Assembly (NCBI GenBank): GCA_019914945.1
Contig: CM034106.1
Span: 1,922,001 to 1,986,000, forward strand
From: Typha latifolia
Lineage: Eukaryota > Streptophyta > Magnoliopsida > Poales > Typhaceae
Length of the DNA: 64,000 nucleotides
Reading direction: 5' to 3'
The first letter of the stretch is position 1. Each line of letters begins with the position of its first letter. Below the pieces are notes generated by a model. The model was not told where the DNA came from and did not search any database. It saw nothing but the letters and a program-made list of their open reading frames with translations. Position numbers and translations under genes: made by a program. Below, piece by piece: positions 28,301-43,300 of this stretch.

Positions 28301-31300
28301 AATCTTTGATTATTGTTTATTCATGTTCTATATACATGACTTATAAAGAGGATTTGAGATGTATGTCTTAGAAAATGTTAGCATCTTAATGACATTTAAT
28401 TATAGATAATTCTTGCATGAATTATATTGAGGACAAATAAGTCTAAATCAATCTACAGATAATTATGGTAAGTTTCACTTAGTTTTGCTCTGCATCGTAT
28501 TTTACAACTTACGTGTAATTGTGTATGCTACTTGTCATAAATTGCCATATTCTCTGTCAATGGTATTTATCATGCTATATTATTTTCTTTGTGCATCTAA
28601 TGAAATCTAAATTATGAGTACGAATAACTGAACAATTTCAAGCTAGATCGAAAATCTCTCTATGGTAACTCAAGTTGACTTTGAAGTCTAGAGAATAGAC
28701 ATATTCCTGATAATATGGTTACCAATTTAGGTGACTATGGTAAAATTTGGGAATAATCCCAAGCTAAACCAAAAATGTTCTTAAAGTAGCCTTAGTCTCT
28801 CTCGACAGTTGAAGGAAAAGATAGTGTGTTTATTACTCAATTATACCTCCTGATGACCTTAATCGGGTCAGCTATAAGAAAAATACCAGAGCGCCATCTA
28901 CAAGATTGTCTTCTAGTTGATATAGATCTACGGCCACAGACCTAAGAGAGATAAATATAACACTTAGTAGAGATTGAGAGGTTCTGCAATCTATATAATG
29001 ATATTTAAGTATTTTATTAGTTTCTTACTCGTACTGTTATTACTCGTGCTTTATTATTCATGTCATAAGCAAGCTTAGTTTCATATTAGATATTATTAGT
29101 ATATTACCAATGATTGAAATTTGGGTTTTAAGATCATGCTTTACATATTATAATTTTCACATGCTATTACATCTATATAGAATGGTCCACCATTGACGCA
29201 ATATGAGATATTATAAATAATTTATAATTCAATTTAGCATGTATTGGATTTTGAAATGAAGAGATAAATATTTTCTAAGACAGCTTCTGTATGTCATTAT
29301 GATTCATGTTATGCTATTATATGTATCACATATTGATTTTTGCCATTTGACATATTCATGGTAAAATGGATTTACTTGCTGAGCATCTAACATGCTGGTT
29401 AGAGATGACTCTCATGACTAAGTACATTTTCGTTGTGTCAATGTTTATTTAGGATTTGATTATGGGAAGTTTATCCTAGTGATTCGCATGCTCGCAGCCA
29501 TTATGCTCCCAAATCGAGGCATGAATCGCATGACATTCTATTCATTATAATCTGAATATTTTGGTCATTGCATAAAAAATTTGTCAATATCACAAAAACT
29601 ACTGTTCTCTAAGCCCTTGTTTGCTTTGAGTTCAAGGGAGATCCCTAAATTTGGTCAGGGACACGTAGCCAAGTTCAATAACCAAGTTCACTCCCTAATA
29701 AATAAAACAAAATTTTCAATAGAAATTCAAATTGATTCTAATTTTACACTTGACATAACTTAAATCTATCAATTTCATATCTTGTCAATATTATCTCTTT
29801 TGTCTCTCTCCCCTCTCTCCTCTCTCTTCTAAAAAATACATATTTATTTATTATAAAAGAGCTCCTCTTTCACCATGTCTCACAAAAATAAAATTAACCA
29901 TGGAAAAAAAATTCGTAAACACTTGTGAAAAAATTAAAACTTTATTAGTTAACATAATTTACTAATAGGTTTAATATGGGTTTAAAATGATTTACCTGCA
30001 TTTATATTTTATAACTTTAATAATAATATTTTGGTACTATTTGCATGGCAAGTACTCAATTTTTCCTAAAAAAATAAATAATATTTTTACTTTTTCATGT
30101 CACCTCAAAGTAATAATTACATCTCTATTTCAAATCTTCTCTCATCTATCTCTAATTTCCCACCAAAATAAATATATTTCTCTCCAAAAAAATTTTAAAA
30201 CTTACTACGTCCACAATAAATTTTATAGGGTGATTGTAGGCTTGTAAACCTTTAAGCCCGCAGCAACTCACTTTCTTTTTTTAATAAAGTTTTCAATACG
30301 AACTTCTAAAAGATATTAGAAAAATAATATAGACTCGCATGTGGGCTTATAACCAAAAACAAAAGAATAATAAAAAATAGTAACCTTATACTATTATTTA
30401 TAAATATTAATCTTACGATATTTTAGAATAAAATAAAAAATAAAAAAATAATAATAATATGTAAGCCCGGTTGTGGGCTTACATGCATACTAAGCCCGTT
30501 TGCTCACATGTAAGCCTACAAATGGGCTTACATGCTTGTAAGCCTGCAAATTGGTAATTCAAATCTTTTTATTAATAAAAAAATAATGTTTTTAAACTTT
30601 ACATTCAAAGTCAAAGAGCATTTTGGTTCATTACTTTTGTATATATTTCCCTTCAAAACCAACACATTTTTTACTTTTTCACATCACATCAAAAGTAATA
30701 ATTATACTTTAGCCTAGTTAACAACCAAACACTATATTTTCTTAGTCTAATTCAAGGCAAAAGAACCTGTGTCACAGGCACGACATGGCATGGCACTTGC
30801 CGACCGTGCCACAAGGGAAGGAGAGAAAAGGATGAAAAAGACTACTCATCTTCACCTTTCCTCGCTCACCATCGAGTGCGAGCGATGCCTCTCGCTCAGA
30901 GGGGCAACGAGGACAATGGCGAGGTTGCCGGTGAGAGGCAATAGTGAGGTGACAGCGAGCGACGTAGTTGCTAGAAGGGGTGTCGTGTGGCACCCTCCTC
31001 GGGCCACATGTCAGTACACTGTCGACACGCCCTGTCCCAGTTGGCACTGCCACCATTGGTTTAAGGTACCTAAATCATGACTAAGAAATAGAGCCAACAA
31101 GCCACGTTCAAGATTTAAACTCAAACTAAGCATATACTAACCAAGGTTCCAAAAATCGATATCGAGATCGAGATCGGCCGTCCGAAAAAATGATACGTAT
31201 CTGCCGTATCGGCCATATCGGTCGTCTATATTAGATCGAACTATTTTAATTTAATAAATTCTAAATATTATTTAAAAAATGAGAAATTTCTAAAAAATTT

Positions 31301-34300
31301 TAAAAAATAATAATTACTCATATAAAGCCTAAAATATAATAATTATCTGTCGTCTCTCTTTCTCTCTCTCTCTCTCCAGTAGGCCTGCTACAGTGCCAAA
31401 ACCAGCCAACCAACTAGTTTCAGCCTAGATCGGGATCAGCTCTGATCCCAATCCATTTCGGTCAATCCCACTCGGGATCACTGAAACTGGAATCTATGAT
31501 ACTAACAGTTTAAGTTTTTAGAGCAGTTGGTAAGTTAACATAATATTAGAGCGAAGTCCCTAAGTTTGAATATTGTCAGTTCCATCTATCATTTACAATA
31601 TAACACTTTCACCCATTTAAATCAAGTCCATTTTTTTGGACCCATCAAAATGCCAGCCTCGACGTGAGGAGTGTTAAATATAAAATATAAAAATCACTAT
31701 TCTCTTACAACTTAAACTTTTAGAATAGGATGAGTTAACAATGAAGAATTTCATCAATAAAGAAAAAAAAACACATTATATCAAAAAGTACTTACCTGTC
31801 ATAGTAGTATTCCGCATAGCTCATACTCTTATACTGCCTACTGGCATTTGTTTCGTGAAGAATGTCATCAATAAAGAAAAACAGATTATTGTGTGGAGTA
31901 AAAACTAAGCTGTTTAGGACATCATGTTTCTTAGCTGTTCCATTGAGAAGTTTTAACGAGTCATGTGATGGATAGGGATCTTCCCCGTACAAATTTGTGT
32001 CATGCCGAAAAACTGGTGATGATAAACAGCGCCTCACAGTTGACCAGTCAATAATCATAATTTCCCCATAATTTTGCTGCTTGACAGGAAGCAATAGATA
32101 AAAAGTTGACGAGCAATATTGAGATCCAACAAGTTGACCCAAGGGAACATAATCTGAAGAAAATTCTGATCTGTCAAGTATAATTTTCAGAAACATTTCC
32201 TGGAAATTTTGTGCAAGCATCATCTGTATGGACAAATAACTTCAGATTAGATTTCATTAGGTGACAAACATACCGTAGTATATGCATCTACTGATAGGGA
32301 AAGAAGTCTTACCTCCTCTTTGTCAAATGTTGACATCCCTAAAGCTTCAATTCCTGCTTTCACTATTCTACCATGAGCAAGATGTAAATCAACCTCTAAA
32401 TTTTCAGCCTCTTCTGGAAGGGGAGTCATGACAAAAAGACCAAACATTCTGTAGTCTCTGTCCAACGGTACAGGAACAAATCTAATATAGTAGGAATACA
32501 TATTTATCTGGCTATTAAGATTGGACCATGATTCTTTGAGGACAGCAGGTACTAGCATCTCATGAAGTTCTTCTCTTAGACTATCATCTATAGAAAAATA
32601 TATATAAATCTATCATATAATGACAACTAATTAAGCACAAATGTTTGAATATTGAATAGAAACTAGCAAACCTTCATTGGTGACATGTCCGACAGAGTGA
32701 GTCGCTGATCCTTCATTTTTTCCAGGACCTATACCAGGCAAAAGAAAATCTGTTAAAGCACCTCTTTCATGAAGATCCTCACATGCTTTTAGGCAAGCAT
32801 TTCTCTTGGCTACATCTTTTGATAAACATGGTAGACTGTCAACTTCACGAAAAGGAGCATTTGGCGGAAGAATTATTCTGCAGATAATCCCATTGATGTC
32901 ATCGATGTAGAAGAATTTTGGTGCAGGAGTGAAATATCTGCAGTGAAGGAAAGGTTATGTTTGTCAATTCAAAAGTACAAGATTGTACAGGTTTTGCCGA
33001 GGAAATATGATGCCAAAAGTTGAAAGAATGTTAGTCACTACGTACATATCTCGAGGAAGTTTTGCACAGTAACAATGAAGGAGTGACACGCTGCAGCCAG
33101 TACTAATGGAAGCACCAGTGCTACCAACTCTATAAATAGTCTCCTCCAAATTATGGAATGTGTCATTTGATGCCCTGCAAATTATCTCCTTATTCATGAT
33201 AAGTTCACCAGCTATGAAATCATTCAGTAGTTTCTCATCCTGCTGATTCCCACTGAGATATTGAGAAGAAGACAGACATTCTAGGTTAATTACTAGATAA
33301 ACAATATTAAAGTGGAATGCTTAAGCATGCAAAGGAGTGAAAGAACATTTACAGAATGAAAATACCTCTCCAATAAAAATACGATTTTAGATTTTCTCAT
33401 CCGAGCACGGCCTCTAGACTGTATAAAACTAGCAACAGTTTCAGGCAGATCAAACCGCACAACAAGGCAGCAAGTTTGAATATCAAGCCCTTCTTCAGCA
33501 ACATTTGTAGCAACCAGAAGATTCACCTGTGAGTTGAATGAAATCAAGCATAAATGACAAGCTAATCAGAGAGAATGTAGAACATATACTCTACTTTTGT
33601 AATCCCCTTTAACACGTCACAACATACTTTCCTACTTGTATGTCATTGCTTGTCATTAACTTGCTCATGGAAACAATAAATGCCTTATCCAATGCTAAAT
33701 TGTTAACAAATATTAAATCAATTTTTTAGGACATGTATTCTCCACTTTAAAGGAAAAATATATAGATTACGAGTATATTGTCAACTATCAGTAATCAAAT
33801 CAAGAATTTCTGGTCTCATTTATCCATATATACATGGAAAGCTAGTGTAAGAATTTTAACAGAAACAAAATAATACCATAAATTCAAACTGATCTTTTTC
33901 AAATTTCATCTTGTACACCACCAACAGAAGACGAGCCTCTAGCTCAAACTGTTTCCAGTCAGCTAATCTTTTTTATCTATTAATGTCTGGCTGCCTGTTT
34001 TACAGTAAAATGTCAAATGTCTTCCAATTTAATATCAAGTTGAACCTGCTTGATCTAGACTGGAAACCTTAAAACTACAGAAGAAAAATGTGTCGCAGAA
34101 GAAACAAAGAAGGTTTCTTCAGTCAAACTTTACATATCTACTCCAACTTATATAGTAAGAAATGAAGTAGTCTAAAGGATAAGAAGTACATCAGAAGAAG
34201 ATACATACTAAAAATAATATAAGAAAATAGGGAAGGGATGTCCAATAGTACCTCTCCGGAAGAAAATTTTTCAACAATGGCATTCATATTTTTTCGTGAC

Positions 34301-37300
34301 ATATTCCTTAATCCAGAATGACATCCTACAAGGAACTCGCATTTCCAAAAGTCAAGGAACTTTAAGTTTCCAAGAATGTATGCTAAAGATCTTGCAACAA
34401 TGATTCTCTTCACAAAAATAATACATTTCATGTTTTCTTGTAGCCTGTCAAGAAAATAAAGCCATGACATTAAGTTAATACGTACCAAAAAGTGCACATT
34501 ATAGAATGAAAACAAAATCAATAGGAACTCGTAAAAGATAATTTGACTCTTGCAGATTAGGTATCTAGTTCACTATTCTAGTGTCTAGATTCTAGACACC
34601 TTGGACAAGACAAAGTAGAATAGTGAAACCATTCTGCTGCAGCAGAACTACTTAGCTCTCAACTTCCATACAAATAGATGATTAATGAATTATTTTCTAA
34701 CAGGATATATCACATGATTGCTATAAACCTATCAAGACAGATCTACTTGTTATCAGTCACCTTTGATGTATATATTACTTATCGCCTTCTCCTGATTGTC
34801 GATTTATTTCTGATTTTACTCATTTTGATGAGACAAATGCTACACTGCATATCAGAGACTACTTGATTTATTTTCTTTTTCTAATTAGGCTTTTGATTCG
34901 ATCCTTGTGCTACTGTTTCAAATCAGCAACTCAATCACAACAACCAAAGGACTACCCTAACTCAGCCTTTCTATGTCAATGTTGTAGTTCAAATTTTGAT
35001 AAGAGAATGTGATGGTACAATTATATACTGATGTCTCATTGGATGTAAGTCACATTGACATAGGGAAAGATAAGGAGGTACATGGATCGACGGCCAAGCA
35101 GAGAAGAGATAGGAAATCAATGGATCTCTTGTTCGGCCAACAAGTGCCTTTTCTACACTAGCATAACTAGATAGATCAAAATGGGGTAGATAACAAACTT
35201 GTACATAATTCCCATGTGTGTGTCCTAATCTAACATGCATGCATGAGCACATGTGTGCGGAGAGGCCACTAAAATTTTCCATGGAAGTAACTTTATATGT
35301 GCGTGATACAACTAGGGCTAGGCCAAGTTGTATCGAAAGGAATAAATTTTGTTTGAAGAATAAAACTTACTATCGGGGTGTGTTCAAATGCGAGAGTCTA
35401 CACGCGTTCACACATACAGAGAATAGGTTTTGCGCGTTCGAACGGCCCTATGGTTATTCAAACGTCTGCCCACAAGGATATACAGAGAACGCGCCGCGAC
35501 GAGGATGGATTATTTTTAATTATTTTGGTCAATTGGGTAACATCTAAGTATTGTGGATTGCATCCAAGTTGGATTAGCTTTAAATGAATCTTCTTTTTTC
35601 AATCTCTCTTCTCTCTTCCTCCTTGTGCCCTAACCTTTCCGTTGACCCCTAGCCGACGCTGGCTAGATCCTTCTCTCCTTTTGTCGCCACCCTACTTCTT
35701 CTAGGAGTAACTCCTCCCTCCTCGTCCTATCTTTTCACCAAATTTCATTCATCTCCATCTCCACGTCACCCCACCTTCACTTCTTTCCACCACCATTAAC
35801 AAACTACCTACCTTCAATCCAAACACACAACCTAATCCCCTCTTAATCCAAGAATGTAACAGTGCGTGAATATTCATTTGCTGCTTTTGATAAGGAAAAA
35901 TTGAATTTGTTGGCACAATTTTATCTAGATGATTTTTCACTGCATAATTGATGGTACTTGACAATCAACTTAAAACATTCAAATTCGGTATGCAATCTGT
36001 TTTTCAATTTTGATATGCAATCTGATATTCAATTTTCGGATTTGAATGGTATAGGACAACTTGCTGAAAGAATGGTCAATTACCAATATTAAATATTAAA
36101 TATCATTTCGTCTATTTATTGGTGAACTCGGTGCTTCTATTACCAATGGCAACAACTATAGTTGAAAGGATATTCTTTGTCACGAAAGTGATAAAAGCTC
36201 GGTTGCGCAATCAAACAGGAGATCAGTGGATGAATAATAAATTAGTTACATATTTAATAGAAATATTTGCAAGATAATGCAGCGGTTTTATAAAATGAAA
36301 TCTCGTCAAGGGCAACTGGCATTTTTAGTACAATTCAATTTAGAGAAATGAATATTATTCCATTATTTTTTATCATCTGTAGACGTAAAACTTTGTTTGA
36401 TACTTACAAAATTTCATAGTTTGCATTTTGTATAATTAAATATAATTTACTATGAAACATAAATAGATCAAAGTAATGTTGAACCACAAAATGTTTCATA
36501 GAAACTAGCATTAATATGTGGCTTGCTCCACTATGTTTTCATTTTGACATGTATAGATGGAATAAGATGTATTGTTATTCGATAAGAGGATTTTTGTTAA
36601 AATTTTCCATTTTAGGTCCACTTTTAGATACACTTAAAAGAATGCATTCTAGAAACTCAAGCCTGTAGACTCAAAACATAGAATTTGTTATTCATTTCTT
36701 TGTTTGACAAAACATAGAGGAAGAAATGATGAATGAAGTAGAGATGTTAGACAAAAACAACTTACAATTTTAGACATCTAAATTCCAAAAGCACCTGATA
36801 GTAGCATTAGTACAGACCTGTATCTTGAAAGAACTTTGATTAGAACTGACAACTTCTTTGAGAAGAAAGGCTCTTCCAAAATCTCTAGATTAATTGAATC
36901 AGCAGCAGTTGTACCTATTAAACCAGTAAATAAAACCTCTTGTCAGGTGTGATAGAATCACGGGGGAACCTGATCATCTACGTGTTATTACAATACAGAT
37001 TAAACTCAAGATAAATCTATTGACATCCTATTCAATACTTCAATTTACGAAGGCAGTTAAACAAACAATTAATTAAATAAGTCCTTCCAGCATTTATTTG
37101 TCAATCTCCGTATACATGAGCAGTAACATGGAGAAGAGACAGAAACTATCCCATCTTTATCTCCTTGTGGGATGGTAAGAAATAATAGTATTTCAATATC
37201 AGGAATGACAAACTTGTAGAATTGATGCACAGCATGATAAACCATTCAACTGGAAATAACATTATCAAGTTATGATGAATAATCGGACAACTTTTACAAA

Positions 37301-40300
37301 GTTCATATACTGGAAATAGAAGCTTCTGGATCTTATTTACACATAAGTCTGGAGGGAAGAAAAGTTACCCTGATGAAAAAGGTAGTATCATATGGTACAA
37401 AAAATATACAAACATGAAATATAATGTTCCATTCCTGATTTAAGATGAATGTCATGATCCATGTATGAATCCTCAATCAGCTTACCTAAAATGCAAATTT
37501 ACACTAACATGAATCATAATGTATTATAAATTTGTCTCCTGCTTATCCAGTCATAATGAGGTGCACAATTTCAATCATATATGGCACTATTTGGTTCAAC
37601 TCCATTGGTGAGAATCTTAATGTTTCTTAACAAGGCTTGATACCAAGGTAAAAATTTTGTCCGAAAATTATGTAAATAAAGTTTTACAGAAATAATGTCT
37701 TTGTGGTTGCTGCCACAATAAGTGCATTTCTATTAACAGAATGTAGTAATGAGAAAAGGGTATCATGTTGGGCAATGAATGTGAAGGTGCACAATAAAAA
37801 CTTGTCCCATGTGGGCAAGCATGACCGTGGAAACTAGCTCCACAGAGAAAATTTAAGTAGTGACTTAGAATATATGAACGTACATATAAAAGTGTAAAAC
37901 CATGAAGTTGGTAGGGCGAACAATGAATGGGAAGAAGTTAATATAATTTGTGTACTGGAGTTGCCTAGGTAGGAGGACAATTTACAAAAGAAAATACTAA
38001 ATAAAAACTTTGGTAAACTGGAGGGTCCAGAACCTAAAACAGAACGCATTAAAGATAAAAGGTTACATACAAAAAATAAACTTGTATTAAGGAATCAGTC
38101 TTAAATACCTCAATCGGATTATTCAACCACATCAAAAGATATTATGGAAAGGTGAATAACTTGAAGATGAAACTGACAAAAAAAAAAGGATAACATTGAC
38201 AGGTGTGTATAAGATTGTGGAAGCATAGTTGATAGCAACGATAGCTATGCTGACCAGCATGGGGCGTGTAGGTTGGCATGTGGCACAAGGGGTGCTGCAC
38301 AACACCCCTCCAAGCAGCGCTTCACTCTTCGTCATCATCGTCGCTGCTCGCCAGATCGGCAACTTAATTTTTTATTAGAAATTGACCTGACCCGATCCAC
38401 TTGAGTCATCTTCCTCCTTGAGCCAGGGACTAGGGCATCCACCTTGGAGCGATCGGCGCCTTCATCAGTGACCTCAAGCTCGCTCGCGATGGGCAACGAC
38501 GATGATGAAGAGTGAAGCATTGCTGGTCTTCCTCCTCTCTTTTTCTCCCTCTCTTGCGACACCGCCGGCAAGTGCCATACCGTGCCGGCTGGTGGTCAGC
38601 ATGAGCTGTGCCATGGCACAGCCATCCTACTCAATAGTTCATATAGAAAAGAAAGTGGGGATATTTGAGAGTCATGGAGGTTGTCAATATGAACAAAAGA
38701 ATGAAATAGGAAATATGAAATTAAATTTTACAGTATTTTACCACCTTTTAGTGACAAAGACTTGATTAGATTAAACTATAGTCAAACATATTTTTACTAA
38801 TAGAGCACTAGATAAACTAACACAAGATTTGTGAAGTTACACAAGCAGTTAGCTTAATTACATTGCTTTATGACGTGATGTAAGAAAACCTAGGGATTGG
38901 ACCTATATGTATACAACTCTAAGATAAATTAAATGATGCAACAACAAAGTTCATGTGAATGATCAAGTCCCTAAACTAGATATCATCAAAGGTAACGCAA
39001 AGCTACAAGTAGAGAGACAAAATTTGGCTATTCGGTGATGAGTCTTAAACAACATTCAACCTGGAATAACTGAAAAACATCAAGTATCAAGAAAGTGACG
39101 TAGATCAACTTAATACATTTCTTTAATTTATCTTCAACTCTTATCCAAGTTTTCATCTTTTGATGCCAAAATCCACCAAAAAAACCGAAATCGTTTAGAT
39201 CCACAACTTATTAGGCATCATCTTCAATGTTGATCAATAGAACTAGATAAAAGGCAGTGGCAGTTTCAGATTTCAAAACAAACAGGGCCAATTTAATAGG
39301 ATTTTGTGCAGGTTTCGAGCTTCATGTTAGTTCTTTTTCACAATGAGATTGAACATGGAGGAGGGCTTGGCAGGGCTATTCCGAAGTTCTGCAGAGAACT
39401 TTGAAAGAACAGGAAAAGATGGTCTCAGGTAGGCTTTATCTGGAAATATGACTGACGAAATATTAAGATGTGAAAAGAGAAATTATTGATTTAGAAAAAT
39501 CTTGTGCTGAGACAGGAATTAATAGGTACCTTTGATGACGAAAACCTATGTAGTGAATACGATTGTATGATCAATGGATTTAGCTCAATTTCACTAGATT
39601 TATCATTTGCTTAAAAACTAAATTGGGGTGTATAAGTGCTGGATTTAGCTTAATTTTACTAGATCTATCATTTGTAAGGATCATTCTACACAGATCTAAC
39701 ATTTTGGTGTTAGATCTATGAAAATACTCTTTAAAGTATAGGAATCAAAGGAAAATTTAGATTTCCCGCAAACTATTTCTCAAATTTTAAAAATCCAAAA
39801 TTAATATGTCAAATTCATTGAAATTGGGTCAAAATGAGTACAGGATATGTTAGATTAACTCTATATGAATTGATTTGAACCCATATTTATAATTTACAGA
39901 TAGATTTTCAACATAATAAGGTTTCACCCAAATTTCAAAAAATCCAAAATTAATATGTCAAATTCATTAAAATTTGGACAAAATCAGGATAGGAAATTAT
40001 TAGATTAACACCATATGAGTTGATTTAAACCTAAACTTTATTGTTAGCTAAAATTGCAGCATACTCAAAAATTATTGTTTTTTCCCCAAAATTATCGAAA
40101 ATGTTTGGCATAACATCCTCATATTATTCTTATGCCGGCAAATAAAGTCTTTGATCCTCTCTATCGCTCTATATGTTCAACTAGGTTTTGGTTTTAATTA
40201 TTGAACTATTATCAATTAATAAATGTATTCAATTATATTATGTATTGAATAATATTTCTAATTTGATTGTTGCTTTATCTTAAATAAAATAGATTATTTA

Positions 40301-43300
40301 CAAAAATAGTCTAAGGATAAAATATTTTAATGTAAGTTTTAATACATATATTCAACTCAAAAATATCTCTAAATACTCTAAAAAAGTATATTAGAAGTGT
40401 GTCAAAGGAGTGTCAATGCATGTTAGTGGCATACAGAGGCATGATAGGTGCATGCCAACCGAGAATTAGCATGGCACATGCCTTCAACATTGCAATCCTT
40501 GTAGATGAGTATAGTTACATATAAAATTGGATTCTTAATAGCAACAATGGTCATGCTAGTGGCACATTTCGTGCCACCTTCGGCATGTAAATCTTAAGTT
40601 TTTTATTTAAATATATATATTAAAACCTACAATGTAGTGTTTTACCTTTAAATTATTTTTATAAATGACATATCTTATTAAAGAAAAAAATAACAGTTAA
40701 ATATAAATATTATTCAACACATAATATGATTGAATATATTTATTAAAACTAATATTAATGATCGAACATTCCATAATATGATTGAATACTTTATAATATA
40801 ATTAAACACATAATATTAATTGATAATAGTTCAATAATTAAAACTAATATCTAGTTGAACGTAAAATGACGAAAATGATCAAATAGTCCTTTGTCGGTAC
40901 AAAAATAACACAAGAATATTGCATTACATACTATCGATAATCTTTTAAAACTCATCCACTGATAGTATTGTTCATTATAATATCTCACATAATCTTCATA
41001 AAAATAGAAATTTTGTAATTCTTCTATAATATGATATAGATAGTGAATATGTATGAAAACGACTAGCACCGACACCAGCACAGACACACCATAAGCATAT
41101 GCAGATTGTGGATATAAAATATAATAAGGGTGAACTAGCTCTAGTAAGTGTGATTAATATGATGGTAATGATAATAAACACATATCATTTTATGGACGAA
41201 CTCATATCATCTTGTGGGCGCACCTTTCTTGATGTTCAACTACCTATAGACTCAAATCATTCCCTCATCTGGTTATAATTATGTTGAGCTTAAGATAGTC
41301 CTTTCCTTTATATTAGCTCTAATAAATTCTATCTTTTTGGTTGTCTAGGTTTGACCTCGTGGTCTTGATCTTGGATGGCATGTGTAAAGTTTTCCTCCTC
41401 TATAAAAATAATACATATCTGAGAATATTGTGTAGTAAAGACGCATCTTAACTCCACCATCACCATCACCGCTAACATTATCTCTAGTCTCATCATCATC
41501 AATTTTATCTAAGCCTTCTAAAGGATCAATTGATTGTGAAGATGATCTAACTCGACTAGTAACCGATCGTGAAGATCCAGCTTGACTAGTAGTTAATTGA
41601 TGATGATTGATGGAAATAAATAAAAGTTTAAAAAAATGGGCTTCATGTGTCATATCATGTTTGTTAAAAAAATGACAAATTGATTTGCTGATGATTGATG
41701 AATATAAAAAAATATTAGAAAAAAGGGCTTTACATTAGCACAATGATCGGCACGGCTTAAATGGGCATGTGCCACTAGCACACCCCATGCCAAATGTCAT
41801 GCCATTACCGGCGTGTTGATCGGCACGGTCATCCTTGTTTAATAGCGATATACCTCTAATTTAATAATCATCATATACCATTCAATCTTGAAGGAGATTT
41901 TTTATGGTACTTATAAGCAAGGATGGCCATGCCATAGGCACAAATTGTGTTGACCACTAGCCGACGCGACACGTGTTACAGCACTTGTTCGCTGTGTCGT
42001 AAGAGGAGAGAAAAAGATAAAGGAGAATGAGCTCGCTACTGACGACGCCCTTGTGCTCGCCGTTCTCGCCGCTCCGAATCCTCAACTTAAGTTTTTATTC
42101 AATCCGACCTGACCCGTCTCACCCTTTCTTCCTCCTAAGGCTAGGGCACCTAACGCGGGCGAGATAGGCGAAGCGGCAAGGAGGGGTGCCGTGCGGCACC
42201 CCTCGTGAGACATGCCGGTATGCCGTCAACACGGTAAGTTACCATGCCGACAACACTTTCCCGTTTCGGTCGGCACGACCATCATTGCTTACAAAACCAA
42301 TCAAACATTATAAATGAGAATGCTTGGCAACTAGAACATATTAAGAAGTTAAGCCTAGTGAAATAAAGATATTGAAGCGGATAAATGGAATTAATTTTAG
42401 GGATACTTACACTAAGAACTCCTAACCTATTGTTTATTTTCACATACACCAATTTTCTTTCTTTTGGTGTGCATTAATTGCCTAAACTATAGAAACTTCT
42501 CACCTCTTTGACGGTGCTGACTAAAAACATCAATAATTATTTTACTCTCAATATTTCTCTTTTTTTTTATCTAAAATAAGGACAAAATGGTTCCTAAAGG
42601 GCCTAACATTGATCACGTGAGACATTTTTAACCAAAAAAATCTAATGGAAGGGGCCCTTCAGAGATTTCCCATAGTTAAGACTACGGGATCAATTTATCA
42701 CGAAAAAAAAGAGGGCATCTATATGGAAATGGACAACAGTTCAGAGGGTTAAGATATGATTATCCATTAATTTTATTAATAAAAGGATTAGAACTGATAG
42801 AGAATATTGATTAAGATAAATAATTTGTGAGAAAAAAGATTTGGGATGTTATTGACTATGCTTGGATGCTATGCTACTTTTTTATCTATGACTTGCATAT
42901 GCTTATGTCCCGCTCATATCCTCACTTCTTCTACAATTCACCCCAAATTCAACTACCGCTCTGCCTTCCAAAATTCCTCCCTCTCTCCCTCTTTCCCTCA
43001 TTATACCTCTCTTCTCCACCTTCTTCTGCCTCTCTTTATCACATCCTCCATCATTGTTGCTACAAAGGCTGTGTCGAGCAAGAACAGGTTGATTGAGGCT
43101 CCACCAGCACATCCCTAAATCATCTAATTCAAGTAGACAGTGAGAGGAAAGAAAAGAGCACAATGCACATGAAAAGATCTACTAAGAGAAGAAATAACAG
43201 CATTTGGTTTGATAGAGAAATTTGCTCCCAAATGGAGCTGATTAAATATGGACTCTTCAAATAACTGGACTAAAAATTCTGATGCTATTTTTTGTCTTAA

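Noticed and set aside
42827..43163. Overlapping frames of 86-90 codons on both strands
   Set aside because: No domain, composition driven by a CT-rich patch, and it lies in a DCL3 intron without its own gene signals.
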